In this document: positions 8,369 through 16,817 of the stretch, piece by piece
Layout: the number at the start of each line of letters is the position of its first letter
How positions within the stretch are numbered: position 1 is the first letter of the stretch
Position numbers and translations under genes: made by a program
DNA from: Gordonia amicalis NBRC 100051 = JCM 11271
Lineage (GTDB): Bacteria; Actinomycetota; Actinomycetes; Mycobacteriales; Mycobacteriaceae
Reading direction: 5' to 3'
NCBI RefSeq assembly: GCF_000332995.1
Contig: NZ_BANS01000001.1
Location: 124,001-188,000 of the forward strand
Length of the DNA stretch: 64,000 nucleotides
Notes under the pieces: model-generated
Told to the model about the DNA's origin: nothing
Databases searched by the model: none
Seen by the model: only the letters and a program-made list of their open reading frames with translations

Positions 8369-9100
8369 TCACCGGCCACCGCCGCTGAAGGTGTTCATCA
8401 GTCCGCCGTCGACGGGCACGATGGCGCCGTACATGTAGGTGGACAACGCGACATCGACGATGACCTGCGCGATCTCCTCCGGCCGGCCGGTACGTCCGGC
8501 CGGGATGGACGAGACGACACGCGCCCGCGCCCGGTCGCTGAGTCCCGAGGTCATGTCGGTATCCACAAAACCGGGGATGACCAGGTTCACCCGGATGTCG
8601 CGTGGGGCGAGTTCCGCGGCCAGGACCTGGGTCAGACCGCTGAGACCGGCCTTGGCCGAGCCATACGCGACGTCGCCCGGGAATCCCCGGAAACCGACCA
8701 CCGCACCGACATTCACGATCGACGAGCCCGGTTCGAGGATCGGGACCGTGGCCTTGCACATCTCGAAGGCGCCGGTGAGGTTGGTGGTCAGCACAAGGTC
8801 CCAGTCCTCGCGACTCAGATCGTCGACGCGTCCACCGCGGTGCACGCCGGCGACGTTGATCAGGCCGTGGGCACTGCCGTACTCCTCCTTGACCGTGGCC
8901 AGTGCGCCGGCCACCGAAGAGGAATCGGTGATGTCGGTCTTCAGTTCCAGGACCTGAGCCGGTCTGGTGAACGGCGTGGTGGACACGCCACGGGCCAGGG
9001 ACACGACCGAATCGCCTCGGGCTGTGAGGTTCTCGACGACCGCCCGGCCGATGCCGCGCGATCCGCCGGTGACGATCCAGACCCGGGGTCGGGTGCTCAT
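8369..9100 (-). CDS. SDR family oxidoreductase
   Basis: This 243-aa classical short-chain dehydrogenase/reductase has the cofactor motif TGGSRGIG near residue 12, NVAG in the central strand (INVAGVHRG) and the active-site pair YGSAK. The C-terminal segment VPVDGGLMNTFSGGG is typical of FabG-like SDRs. It probably oxidises a secondary alcohol or reduces a ketone in the cluster's pathway. The start ATG at 9098-9100 overlaps the stop of the upstream hydrolase by 4 nt, so the two are translationally coupled. An apparent longer reading frame upstream is the antisense shadow of other genes and was not used. The substrate is unknown. Confidence 0.9.
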   Translation of the reverse strand: MSTRPRVWIVTGGSRGIGRAVVENLTARGDSVVSLARGVSTTPFTRPAQVLELKTDITDSSSVAGALATVKEEYGSAHGLINVAGVHRGGRVDDLSREDWDLVLTTNLTGAFEMCKATVPILEPGSSIVNVGAVVGFRGFPGDVAYGSAKAGLSGLTQVLAAELAPRDIRVNLVIPGFVDTDMTSGLSDRARARVVSSIPAGRTGRPEEIAQVIVDVALSTYMYGAIVPVDGGLMNTFSGGGR

Positions 9101-9897
9101 GACTTCAGGAAGCCGGTCAGTTCGGCGAGGTAGCGGTCCCGGTCCTCGAGGAACGGGGCGTGACCGCAGGCGTCGAACGGGACGAGACGAGCGCGCGAGT
9201 TGAGTTCGAGGACGGCCTCGGCCCCGGCGAAGGGGACGAAGGCGTCGTCGCGGCCGTGCAGGAGCAGGATCGGGATGTCGAGCCCGCCGAGTTCCTTGCG
9301 CAGGTCGGTCCGGGCGAGGTCGCGCAGTGAGTCGTCGCCGACGGGTCCCATCTCCATGAACATCCCCCAGATCCAGTCCAGGACATCGGAACTCGGGGGA
9401 GTTGCGCACACCGCCGCGGCCACCCCGCGGAAGGTGTCGGCGCGGTTGGCGGCGGCGCCGGCGAGCACACCCTCGACGTCGTCGGTGGAGCCGCCGTAGG
9501 GCCAGTCGTCGGTCGCGGTGTAGCGCGGCGACGCACCACCGGTCAGGACCAGGCCGCCGGCACGCGAGCCGAGTGCGGCGGCGGCAGCGGTGGCGACCGC
9601 TCCGCCCAGGGACCAGCCGTTGATGACCGGGGACGACAGGCCGAGGTGTTCGACCACCTTGACCACGTCGGCGGCGAGCGCCGCGATCGTCACATCTTCG
9701 AAGTCCTTGTCGGAGCGGCCACAGGCGCGCAGATCGACGAGAACGACCTCGTGGCCCGCGGCCTTGAGCGCGGGAGCGGTCGTGTCCCAGCAGCGGGTGT
9801 TGGCGCCCCACCCGTGGATCAGCACGATGGGACGCTCGTCCCCGCGGTGGTGCTCGAAGTAGATCCGGCGATCGTTCTCAACCGCGAGATGGCTCAT
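9097..9897 (-). CDS. Alpha/beta fold hydrolase
   Basis: This 266-aa hydrolase has the oxyanion-hole region VLIHGWGANTRCWD, the nucleophile elbow GWSLGG (Ser near residue 95), an acid in LLHGRDDAFVP and the catalytic His in CGHAPFLED, so the triad is complete. It resembles the meta-cleavage-product/lactone-hydrolase side of the family. In a cluster with LLM oxygenases, it could open an ester or lactone made by oxygen insertion. The start at 9897 has AAGGAG about 6 nt upstream and removes a long unrelated N-terminal extension. The first 20 nt overlap the end of the truncated LLM gene, and the end overlaps the SDR gene by 4 nt. Confidence 0.9.
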   Translation of the reverse strand: MSHLAVENDRRIYFEHHRGDERPIVLIHGWGANTRCWDTTAPALKAAGHEVVLVDLRACGRSDKDFEDVTIAALAADVVKVVEHLGLSSPVINGWSLGGAVATAAAAALGSRAGGLVLTGGASPRYTATDDWPYGGSTDDVEGVLAGAAANRADTFRGVAAAVCATPPSSDVLDWIWGMFMEMGPVGDDSLRDLARTDLRKELGGLDIPILLLHGRDDAFVPFAGAEAVLELNSRARLVPFDACGHAPFLEDRDRYLAELTGFLKS

Positions 9898-10435
9898 GGA
9901 CTTCTCCTTCTTCGTCGAACTCGATTTCGAAAAACTTGTCGGTCTGGGTGGTGGGTTCCTCGTGCCGCAGGGCGCGGGGGACCAGCGGCGGGGCGTCGGC
10001 GAAATGCGGCATGACATGGTCGGCGAGCAGTTCCATCGACCGCACGACGTCCTCGTGTGCCATGCCGCCGAACCGCATCCAGCAGATGAGATGGTCGAGA
10101 CCCGTTTCCTCGCGGAGGATCTCGATGTCGCGGATGAGCCCCTCGGGGTCGCCGACGTAGCAGATCCCGCCCTCACGCAGGCCGGTCAGTGACATCGCAC
10201 CCTCCGCGGCGGCCTCTGCCAGCGCGGCGTATCGCTCGTAGCCCGCGGGTGTAGCGGCGCCCTGAGGAACGGCGGACATGACGTTGTCGAAGTACCACTC
10301 GAGGCTCGGTCGTGCCCGTCGGACGGCCAGGGCGTCGTTCTCGGCCAGATGGATCTGCCAGTTCATCGGGAAGTCGAGGGACAGCGGATCGCGACCCCGA
10401 TGCATCAGCGTGCGTTTGGCGCCGACGACGTGCAT
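9878..10435 (-). CDS. C-terminal fragment of an LLM class flavin monooxygenase
   Basis: This 185-aa frame matches only the C-terminal half of a luciferase-like monooxygenase. The segment PMNWQIHLAEND corresponds to a strand that normally lies past residue 200. VGDPEGLIRDIEILREETGLDHL and the following MRFGGMAHEDVVRSMELLADHV form the usual C-terminal helices. About 200 N-terminal residues, including most of the flavin pocket, are missing, and no matching remnant is visible in the 210 bp upstream. An ATG with a GAAAGG site 5 nt upstream could still start translation. It is either a decayed gene or a fragment created when the cluster joined the core chromosome. Its end overlaps the hydrolase start by 20 nt. 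Confidence 0.75.
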   Translation of the reverse strand: MHVVGAKRTLMHRGRDPLSLDFPMNWQIHLAENDALAVRRARPSLEWYFDNVMSAVPQGAATPAGYERYAALAEAAAEGAMSLTGLREGGICYVGDPEGLIRDIEILREETGLDHLICWMRFGGMAHEDVVRSMELLADHVMPHFADAPPLVPRALRHEEPTTQTDKFFEIEFDEEGEVHEPSRG

Positions 10436-10645
10436 GGTCCTTTCGCCGACGGTGTGGTCGGTGTCACTCTGGGCGATGGATGTGACGACGGGAAGGGCCC
10501 ATCGGCGGGGTCATTGTCGGAAATCCCAAGGTCCGCGGATGCCGACCCGGGAGATGGAACCGGCAGCGTCCCGTGAGCGTCCAACAGATGGCGTGTTCCG
10601 GGCGGAGACGGCGAGCGCGCGGGATGGGTACCATCAGGCATCGTC

Positions 10646-11020
10646 ATGGGGGTGGGCATGGACAGCGCGGGGTCGAACCGGATCGCGATGGACGTCGAGC
10701 AGGTGTCCGCGGTCGCGGGCTATTACCGGCGTTCGTCCCTTGTTCTGAACGCGGTCGCCGACGACCTGGCCGCGCACGACTTCGGCCGGTGGGCGCGCAC
10801 CGATGCGGACCGCGGCCCGGTGTCGTCGCTGGGTCCGTCCGCCGCGGCCTACGCCGAGATGAGTGCCACGCTCTCTGTCCGACTCCGAACGCAATCACGC
10901 GCGGCGGCCGTTCTCGCCGACACCCTGCGGAACTCCGCGATCATCATGGCCGCGGGCGACGCGCACGCCGCGGACGAGATCACCCGTGCGGCACCGGGAT
11001 CGGGGGCGACGACGGGATGA
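10646..11020 (+). CDS. WXG100/EspC-like small helical protein
   Basis: This 124-aa, Ala-rich, mostly helical protein resembles the EspC/DUF2580 type of ESX-associated proteins. An N-terminal helix (AMDVEQVSAVAGYY) is followed by a central FGRW turn and a long helix (MSATLSVRLRTQSRAAAVLADTL). It has no signal peptide or membrane segment. The FGRW may be the WxG-like turn of a helix-turn-helix secretion target, but no classical YxxxD/E secretion signal is clear. The ATG at 10646 is used; ATG 10658 is an alternative with a G-rich site before it. It overlaps the next gene by 4 nt (ATGA), so it is the first gene of a three-gene operon. No ESX secretion-apparatus genes are in the window. Confidence 0.65.
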   Translation: MGVGMDSAGSNRIAMDVEQVSAVAGYYRRSSLVLNAVADDLAAHDFGRWARTDADRGPVSSLGPSAAAYAEMSATLSVRLRTQSRAAAVLADTLRNSAIIMAAGDAHAADEITRAAPGSGATTG

Positions 11021-12030
11021 GGCGGGGTGCGGATTCGCTGGCCACGCTGCGGAAGGACGCGCAGGACGGTACCGGGGCGCTGACCGAGTTGCTGGCGGTC
11101 GGACGGCTGATGGGTGTACCGGTTCCCGACGACGTGACGATCCGTGCGGGGCTCCGTGCGGTGGACGACTTCGACATCGCGGCGCTCGCGGCGGACAGCC
11201 GGGTGCTGGTCTCCGCTCATCGAGCCGTGTCCGATCAGCTGCATCACCTGCCCGAGCAGCGGGTCCGGCTCGACGACGGCTGGCACGGGGAGACCGCGTC
11301 GTTCGTGATCGAGACCGTCGTCGACCATCAGCGGCGCGCGGAATCCGACCTCTATCTGCTGCACACGATCACCGACGCCACCTCCGCGGCCGCATCGGGG
11401 ATCGACCGTCTGTTGCGCTCCTTCTATCTGGCCCTCGCGCGTCTGTCGGCACCGAATGCCGCGGGAACCCCACCGGCCGAGCTCCCACAGGCCGTGCTCT
11501 CCGGACGTGTCCCGCTCAATGTCGCGGTCGAGGACATCCGGTCGCGCGTGGCACTGTTCACCACCTCCCTCGACGCGACATTGCGCGGGATCACCGGAAT
11601 CCTCGACATCCTGAACCGGTCCCTCGACGGGATCGACGACGATCCCTATCCCGTCGAACCCGAGCCCGTCGAACCCGAGACCCGGCCCGTCGCGCGTGCT
11701 GCCGAGCCGGTCCGGCCCCAACCCGCTCCGACCGAGCCGCCCCTCCCGCCGACCGAGACGGTGCTACCTGTGCGCGAGTCCGACGAAGGGGACATCCCGT
11801 TCCGGTTGAGCGGCTCGTCGGCCGCGGAACCCGAAGTCGCGCAGAAGGTTCGTGGGGCCGAACCGGCTGCTTTCGAGAGCAGGCCGGCGGCCGGTCCCGG
11901 ACCGCAGACGCCGACACCGACCCACATCGTCGCCGACACCCGCAGCGGCCGCACATCTCCGGCCGCCGGCGGGGCGTCGAGCTCACCCGAGCGATCGACC
12001 GGAGATCTGGCCCTGGCGGGTGACCAGTGA
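11017..12030 (+). CDS. Ala/Pro-rich hypothetical protein, helical N-terminal domain
   Basis: This 337-aa protein starts with the ATG at 11017, overlapping the previous stop. Residues 1 to about 210 are predicted helical and Ala/Leu-rich, similar in texture to WXG100/PPE-like ESX substrates. Residues from about 210 to the end are Pro/Glu/Ser-rich and low-complexity (PVEPEPVEPETRPVARAAEP and similar), probably disordered. No signal peptide, membrane segment or enzyme motif is visible. Together with the small EspC-like protein upstream and the coiled-coil protein downstream it may form a secreted or surface helical complex. I recall Ala/Pro-rich hypothetical genes next to glmS in M. tuberculosis but could not check orthology. 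Function unknown. Confidence 0.7.
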   Translation: MRRGADSLATLRKDAQDGTGALTELLAVGRLMGVPVPDDVTIRAGLRAVDDFDIAALAADSRVLVSAHRAVSDQLHHLPEQRVRLDDGWHGETASFVIETVVDHQRRAESDLYLLHTITDATSAAASGIDRLLRSFYLALARLSAPNAAGTPPAELPQAVLSGRVPLNVAVEDIRSRVALFTTSLDATLRGITGILDILNRSLDGIDDDPYPVEPEPVEPETRPVARAAEPVRPQPAPTEPPLPPTETVLPVRESDEGDIPFRLSGSSAAEPEVAQKVRGAEPAAFESRPAAGPGPQTPTPTHIVADTRSGRTSPAAGGASSSPERSTGDLALAGDQ

Positions 12031-12287
12031 GTCTCGCCGATCAGATCGAAGCGCTGGCGCGCTCTGCCACCGCCGAGGTCGCCGATGCCTCACACCGTTT
12101 CTCCGCGGCACAGCGCGATCTCGAGATCGCGATGACCGACCACCGGCGCACCGCCGAGCAGTCGGCGGCGCAACGGCTTCGTGCCGAACTGGAGCACGAG
12201 GCCGACGCCGCCGACGCATTGCCCGGCATCATGCTGCCCGCCGACATGGCCGACGCCAGTCCGCATCTGCCGCCGCCGAACGCATAG
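12027..12287 (+). CDS. Small coiled-coil hypothetical protein
   Basis: This 86-aa protein starts at the GTG overlapping the previous stop codon (GTGA at 12027-12030). Residues 1-65 are a charged Ala/Glu/Arg helix (LEIAMTDHRRTAEQSAAQRL), probably a coiled coil. The last 20 residues are Pro/Ala-rich. It has no membrane or secretion signal. Position and overlap tie it to the EspC-like and Ala/Pro-rich proteins as the third member of the same operon, so a partner or chaperone role is possible. Function unknown. Confidence 0.65.
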   Translation: MSLADQIEALARSATAEVADASHRFSAAQRDLEIAMTDHRRTAEQSAAQRLRAELEHEADAADALPGIMLPADMADASPHLPPPNA

Positions 12288-12297
12288 GCTGTCAGCT

Positions 12298-13287
12298 GTG
12301 CCAGGCAAGAAGCGTCCGAAACCATCGCAGTCGCCCGCGAAGCTGATGACCGCGCTCGGCCGTCGGGGCCCAAATCGCGTTCTCCACGGCGATCTCGGGA
12401 TCGTCGGTACCCGCGGCGAGGTGTTCACCCCTGCGAGCGGGGAACGACTGCCCGCCATCGCCTTCGGGCACGGCTGGCTGTCCTCGCCGAGCCGCTACCG
12501 CGACCTGTGCCAGCACTTGGCGTCGTGGGGCATCGTGGTGGCGGTCCCGGCCGGTCAGCGGGGGGTACTGGTGTCCGACGACGCGATGGCCGCGGAGCTG
12601 CGTTCGGCGTTGTCGATCGTGACCCGGGTCCGGCTGGGCTTCGGCGAGATCACCGTCGACCCCGCGAAGGTGGGCTTCGCCGGTCACGGTTTCGGGGCGT
12701 CCGCCGCCGTCATCGCTGCGTCGGAGGGCATCCTGCACGGCCAGCGGCAGCCCGACGTCCGGGGTGTGGTCGCGCTCTTCCCGGCGCCGACCACCGCCGG
12801 GCTCCTGCCCGCGGCACGTCGAGTGACCGCGCCGGGGCTCATCGTCTCCTCGATCGGCGAACTCGACACCATCGACGGCAACGCGCTACCGCTCGCGCAG
12901 GCGTATGGCGCCGACCACACATCAGACGACGAGCGCCGCGTGGTGCTGCGCACGCCGCCCGGAGCGACGTCGCGGGGCCTCGTCGAACATCGCACGATCG
13001 GCGCGCTGTGGGGGAGCAACGGGGCCGACAAGAAGACGCACGGCGCCGCGCGTGCGCTGACCACCGGATTTCTGCTCCACACGCTTACCCAGGACCCCGA
13101 GTACCAGGCGTTTTCCGATCCCGACACCGTCCTCGGCAAAGTCCCGGCCGTTGACCTCGACGATCCGCCGGAGGCACAGGACCGAATCGCCAAACTGCTC
13201 GGCGCCAAGGAACGCAGGCGTCGTCGCGCAGCGTCTCCGGTGCCCGCCGCGGCCCCGAACGTCGTGGTCCCCAAGACCCTGGAGTGA
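12298..13287 (+). CDS. Alpha/beta hydrolase (dienelactone-hydrolase/chlorophyllase-like)
   Basis: This 329-aa predicted hydrolase begins at GTG 12298, right after the coiled-coil gene. It shows AIAFGHGWLSSPSRYRDL (oxyanion region), then FAGHGFGASAAV where the nucleophile elbow should be. That elbow reads GHGFGAS, so the usual Ser is replaced by Phe and the following Ser is displaced, which makes catalytic activity doubtful. The overall order resembles chlorophyllase/PET-hydrolase-like folds (ASWGIVVAVPAGQ, VVALFPAP, TAPGLIVSSIGELDTI). A basic C-terminal tail (KERRRRRAAS) ends the protein. No signal peptide is seen. It lies 54 bp upstream of glmS and may share its transcript. Role unknown. Confidence 0.72.
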   Translation: MPGKKRPKPSQSPAKLMTALGRRGPNRVLHGDLGIVGTRGEVFTPASGERLPAIAFGHGWLSSPSRYRDLCQHLASWGIVVAVPAGQRGVLVSDDAMAAELRSALSIVTRVRLGFGEITVDPAKVGFAGHGFGASAAVIAASEGILHGQRQPDVRGVVALFPAPTTAGLLPAARRVTAPGLIVSSIGELDTIDGNALPLAQAYGADHTSDDERRVVLRTPPGATSRGLVEHRTIGALWGSNGADKKTHGAARALTTGFLLHTLTQDPEYQAFSDPDTVLGKVPAVDLDDPPEAQDRIAKLLGAKERRRRRAASPVPAAAPNVVVPKTLE

Positions 13288-13341
13288 CGCCCCCGCGCGC
13301 GAGCGCATCGTCCGCACCGCGCGCAGGTACGCTGACTAGCT

Positions 13342-15204
13342 ATGTGTGGAATCGTCGGATACGTGGGGCGCCGCGATGCCCTGGACATCGTCGTCGAGGC
13401 ATTGCGACGGATGGAGTACCGCGGGTACGACTCGGCGGGTGTCGCCATTCTCGACGGCACCGGTAACACCGCGATCCAGAAGAAGGCGCTCCGCATGGAG
13501 AACCTGGAGAAGCAGATCGCGACCGTCGGCCGGGAGTCGCTGTCGGGGACCACGGGCATGGGGCACACCCGGTGGGCCACGCACGGCAAGCCGACCGACC
13601 GCAATGCGCATCCGCACGCGAGTGACGACGGCAAGATCGCGGTCGTCCACAACGGCATCATCGAGAACTACGCCGAGCTGCGGGCCGAGCTGGAAGAAGA
13701 CGGCGTCGAGTTCGGCTCGGAAACCGACACCGAGACCGCCGTCCACCTGGTCTCCAAGTACTACGCCCTCGGCCCGACCGCCGGCGACTTCGTGGCCAGC
13801 GCCTATGCCGCGCTGCGCCGGCTCGAAGGTGCGTTCACCCTCGTGTTCACCCACGCCGACCATCCCGACACCATCGTGGCGGCACGCCGGTCGACCCCGC
13901 TCGTGGTGGGTGTCGGGCAGGGCGAGATGTTCGTCGGATCCGACGTGACCGCGTTCATCGAGCACACCCGCGAGGCCGTGGAGCTCGGCCAGGACGAGGT
14001 CGTCGTGATCACCGCCGACACCTACACGATCACCGACTTCGACCGGAATGAGCGCGCGGGCAAGCCGTTCCACATCGACTGGGATCTCGCGGCGGCCGAG
14101 AAGGGCGGCTACGACTTCTTCATGCTGAAGGAGATCGCCGAGCAGCCGCGCGCGATCGCCGACACCCTGCTCGGACACCTGCAGAACGGGCGCATCGTGC
14201 TCGACGAGCAGCGACTGACCGACGACGACCTGCGCGATGTGGACAAGGTCTTCGTCGTCGCCTGCGGTACGGCCTACCACGCCGGACTGCTGGCCAAGTA
14301 CGCGATCGAGCACTGGACGCGTCTGCCTGTCGAAATCGAGCTGGCGAGCGAGTTCCGCTACCGCGACCCGGTCCTCGACCGGTCGACGCTGGTCGTGGCG
14401 ATCTCCCAGTCGGGCGAAACCGCCGACACGCTCGAGGCCGTCCGGCACGCAAAGGATCAGAAGGCACGAGTCCTCGCCATCTGCAACACCAACGGTGCGC
14501 AGATCCCGCGCGAATCCGACGCGGTGCTGTACACCCACGCCGGTCCGGAGATCGGTGTCGCGTCCACCAAGTGCTTCCTCGCGCAGATCGTCGCGGCCTA
14601 TCTGGTGGGTCTGGCCCTGGCGCAGGCCCGCGGCACCAAGTATGCCGACGAGGTGGCCCGCGAGTTCGCGGCCATCGAGGCGATGGCCGACTCGGTCGCC
14701 GAGGTCCTCGAGACCATGGAGCCGGTGCGCGAGCTCGCGCAGTCGCTGGCCCACCACAATACGGTGCTGTTCATCGGCCGTCACGTCGGCTATCCGGTGG
14801 CCCTCGAAGGTGCGCTCAAGCTCAAGGAGCTCGCGTACATGCACGCCGAGGGCTTCGCCGCCGGTGAACTCAAGCACGGGCCCATCGCGCTGATCGAGGA
14901 CGGTCTGCCCGTCATCACCGTCATGCCGTCCGCGGACGGTCGCGCGGTGCTGCACTCGAAGATGGTCAGCAACATCCGCGAGATCCAGGCCCGCGGTGCG
15001 CGCACGATCGTCATCGCCGAATCCGACGACGCCGCCGCCCGCGCGGTCGCCGACGAGTTCATCCCGATCCCGAAGACGCCGACGCTCCTGCAGCCGCTGG
15101 TCTCCACGGTGCCGCTGCAGGTGTTCGCCGCCAGCGTCGCCCAGGCGCGCGGTTACGACGTCGACAAACCGCGCAACCTGGCCAAGTCGGTGACCGTCGA
15201 GTAG
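13342..15204 (+). CDS. glmS: Glutamine--fructose-6-phosphate aminotransferase (isomerizing)
   Basis: This 620-aa enzyme makes glucosamine-6-phosphate from fructose-6-phosphate and glutamine, the first step toward UDP-GlcNAc for the cell wall. After Met removal the N-terminus is Cys (MCGIVGYVGRRDALD), the glutaminase nucleophile, and GMGHTRWATHG is intact. Two SIS sugar-binding domains follow (VVACGTAYHAGLLAKY, ISQSGETADTLEAV, VGYPVALEGALKLKE). The C-terminus ends DKPRNLAKSVTVE, the conserved sugar-site tail. No clear ribosome site precedes the ATG. A TACGCT element ends 9 nt before it, so the message may be nearly leaderless. The NAD(P)HX repair gene follows 10 bp downstream. Confidence 0.97.
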   Translation: MCGIVGYVGRRDALDIVVEALRRMEYRGYDSAGVAILDGTGNTAIQKKALRMENLEKQIATVGRESLSGTTGMGHTRWATHGKPTDRNAHPHASDDGKIAVVHNGIIENYAELRAELEEDGVEFGSETDTETAVHLVSKYYALGPTAGDFVASAYAALRRLEGAFTLVFTHADHPDTIVAARRSTPLVVGVGQGEMFVGSDVTAFIEHTREAVELGQDEVVVITADTYTITDFDRNERAGKPFHIDWDLAAAEKGGYDFFMLKEIAEQPRAIADTLLGHLQNGRIVLDEQRLTDDDLRDVDKVFVVACGTAYHAGLLAKYAIEHWTRLPVEIELASEFRYRDPVLDRSTLVVAISQSGETADTLEAVRHAKDQKARVLAICNTNGAQIPRESDAVLYTHAGPEIGVASTKCFLAQIVAAYLVGLALAQARGTKYADEVAREFAAIEAMADSVAEVLETMEPVRELAQSLAHHNTVLFIGRHVGYPVALEGALKLKELAYMHAEGFAAGELKHGPIALIEDGLPVITVMPSADGRAVLHSKMVSNIREIQARGARTIVIAESDDAAARAVADEFIPIPKTPTLLQPLVSTVPLQVFAASVAQARGYDVDKPRNLAKSVTVE

Positions 15205-15214
15205 ACCGGTCCCG

Positions 15215-16681
15215 ATGTCGACCCGGTACCTGACCGCCGACGAGGTCTGCGACGCCGAGCGGGCGTCGGGGGACCTCCTCGCCAACGGAACGCTGATGCG
15301 CCGCGCCGCGCACGGCGTCGCGCAGGCCGTCGTGGGGGAGTTGAACCGGACGGGCGGATGCTACGGGCGGACGGTAGGAGTGGTCGTCGGGGCGGGTGAC
15401 AACGGCGGCGACGCCCTCTTCGCCGCCGCCGAACTCGCCCGCCGCGGAGCAGCCGCCCATGCGGTGCTGCTGGCACCCGACAAGGCGCACCCGGCCGGGC
15501 TACGGGCGTTCCGGTCGGCCGGCGGGCGTGTCGTCGACTCATTGCCGGGGCATCCCGACGTCGTCATCGACGGTGTCGTGGGCATCGGCGGCCGCGGACC
15601 GCTGCGACCCGCCGCGGCGGCGGTCTTCGCCGGTCTCGGTGCCGAGACCACGGTCGTGGCAGTCGATCTGCCGTCCGGTGTCGACGCCGACTCCGGCGAG
15701 GTCCACGACCCGTCGGTCCGCGCCGATCTCACCGTCACCTTCGGCTTCCCCCGGCGCGCACACCTTCTCGCCGCGCCCCGGTGTGGTCGCGTGATCGTCG
15801 TCGACATCGGCATCGGTGGCCCTACGGAACCGGCTGCGCAGCAACTCATCTCGTACTCCGACGAGGAGATCGACTGGCCGGTGCCGGGACCTGCCGACGA
15901 CAAGTACACCCAGGGCGTGGTCGGGGTCGTCGCCGGCTCGCACCGCTATCCGGGCGCGGCGATCCTGGCCTCCGGGGCCGCGGTGGCCGCGACCTCGGGC
16001 ATGACGCGGTATGTCGGATCGGCTCACGCCGAAGTCGTTTCGCACTTCCCCGAGGTGATCGCCGCTCCGGACCTCGCCGACGCCGGCCGCGTCCAGGCAT
16101 GGGTGGCCGGTCCGGGAATGGGCACCGACGCCGCCGCGACGGCGACGCTGCGTACCGTCCTCGACTCCGATCTGCCGGTTCTCGTCGACGCCGATGCGCT
16201 CACCATCGTCTCGACCGATCCCGCACTCGTCGACGGCCGTCGGGCGCCCACGCTCCTGACTCCCCATGCCGGGGAGTTCGCGAGGCTGACCGGGACCGAG
16301 GTGGGCGCCGATCGGGTGTCCGCGGTCGCCGACCTCGCCGCCCGGTGGGGTGTCACGGTGCTGCTGAAGGGCCGGATCACGCTGATCGCCGACCCGTCGG
16401 GAAGGGTCGTCGGAAACGACGCCGGGGCGTCGTGGGCCGCGACCGCCGGCGCGGGCGACGTGCTGGCCGGGATCGCCGGCTCACTGCTCGCGGCGGGTCG
16501 GTCACCACAGGAGGCGGGTGCCGCGGCGGCCCGCGTCCACGCCCACGCCGCCCTGCTGGCGAGTCGGGGAGCCCCGATCGGCGCCTCCGCGCTGCTCGCG
16601 GCCCTGCGACCGGCGATCCGCGAGTTCGCCACACGACGAGCAGGAGCGGAGCCGCCGACGCCGTCACGCGCATCATCGTGA
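15215..16681 (+). CDS. nnr: Bifunctional NAD(P)H-hydrate epimerase / ADP-dependent dehydratase
   Basis: This 488-aa fusion enzyme repairs hydrated NADH/NADPH. The N-terminal YjeF_N epimerase domain (about 1-215) carries VVGAGDNGGDALFAA and VDLPSGVDADSGEV. The C-terminal ribokinase-like dehydratase domain (about 225-480) carries VVAGSHRYPGAAILA, LTPHAGEFARLTG and the nucleotide-site motif ATAGAGDVLAGIAGSLLA. The ATG start lies 10 bp after glmS, implying one transcript, the same pairing as in M. tuberculosis (Rv3436c/Rv3433c region). Both active sites look complete. Confidence 0.95.
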   Translation: MSTRYLTADEVCDAERASGDLLANGTLMRRAAHGVAQAVVGELNRTGGCYGRTVGVVVGAGDNGGDALFAAAELARRGAAAHAVLLAPDKAHPAGLRAFRSAGGRVVDSLPGHPDVVIDGVVGIGGRGPLRPAAAAVFAGLGAETTVVAVDLPSGVDADSGEVHDPSVRADLTVTFGFPRRAHLLAAPRCGRVIVVDIGIGGPTEPAAQQLISYSDEEIDWPVPGPADDKYTQGVVGVVAGSHRYPGAAILASGAAVAATSGMTRYVGSAHAEVVSHFPEVIAAPDLADAGRVQAWVAGPGMGTDAAATATLRTVLDSDLPVLVDADALTIVSTDPALVDGRRAPTLLTPHAGEFARLTGTEVGADRVSAVADLAARWGVTVLLKGRITLIADPSGRVVGNDAGASWAATAGAGDVLAGIAGSLLAAGRSPQEAGAAAARVHAHAALLASRGAPIGASALLAALRPAIREFATRRAGAEPPTPSRASS

Positions 16682-16817
16682 CGTCCGCCCAACCGTGTCC
16701 CCGGTGCGCCCGCATCGGTGTGATTCCTCATAGGCGGCCGGGTGAAACGGCTGGTCACGGCGCTGGGCAGGTCTCCGCGCACAAATCGTTCGCGACGATC
16801 TGGGAGAATGGTCGGCG

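Noticed and set aside
10436..10645. Search for the missing N-terminal half of the truncated LLM
   Set aside because: No frame in this gap shows LLM-like sequence; stops interrupt the in-frame extension at about 70 nt upstream.
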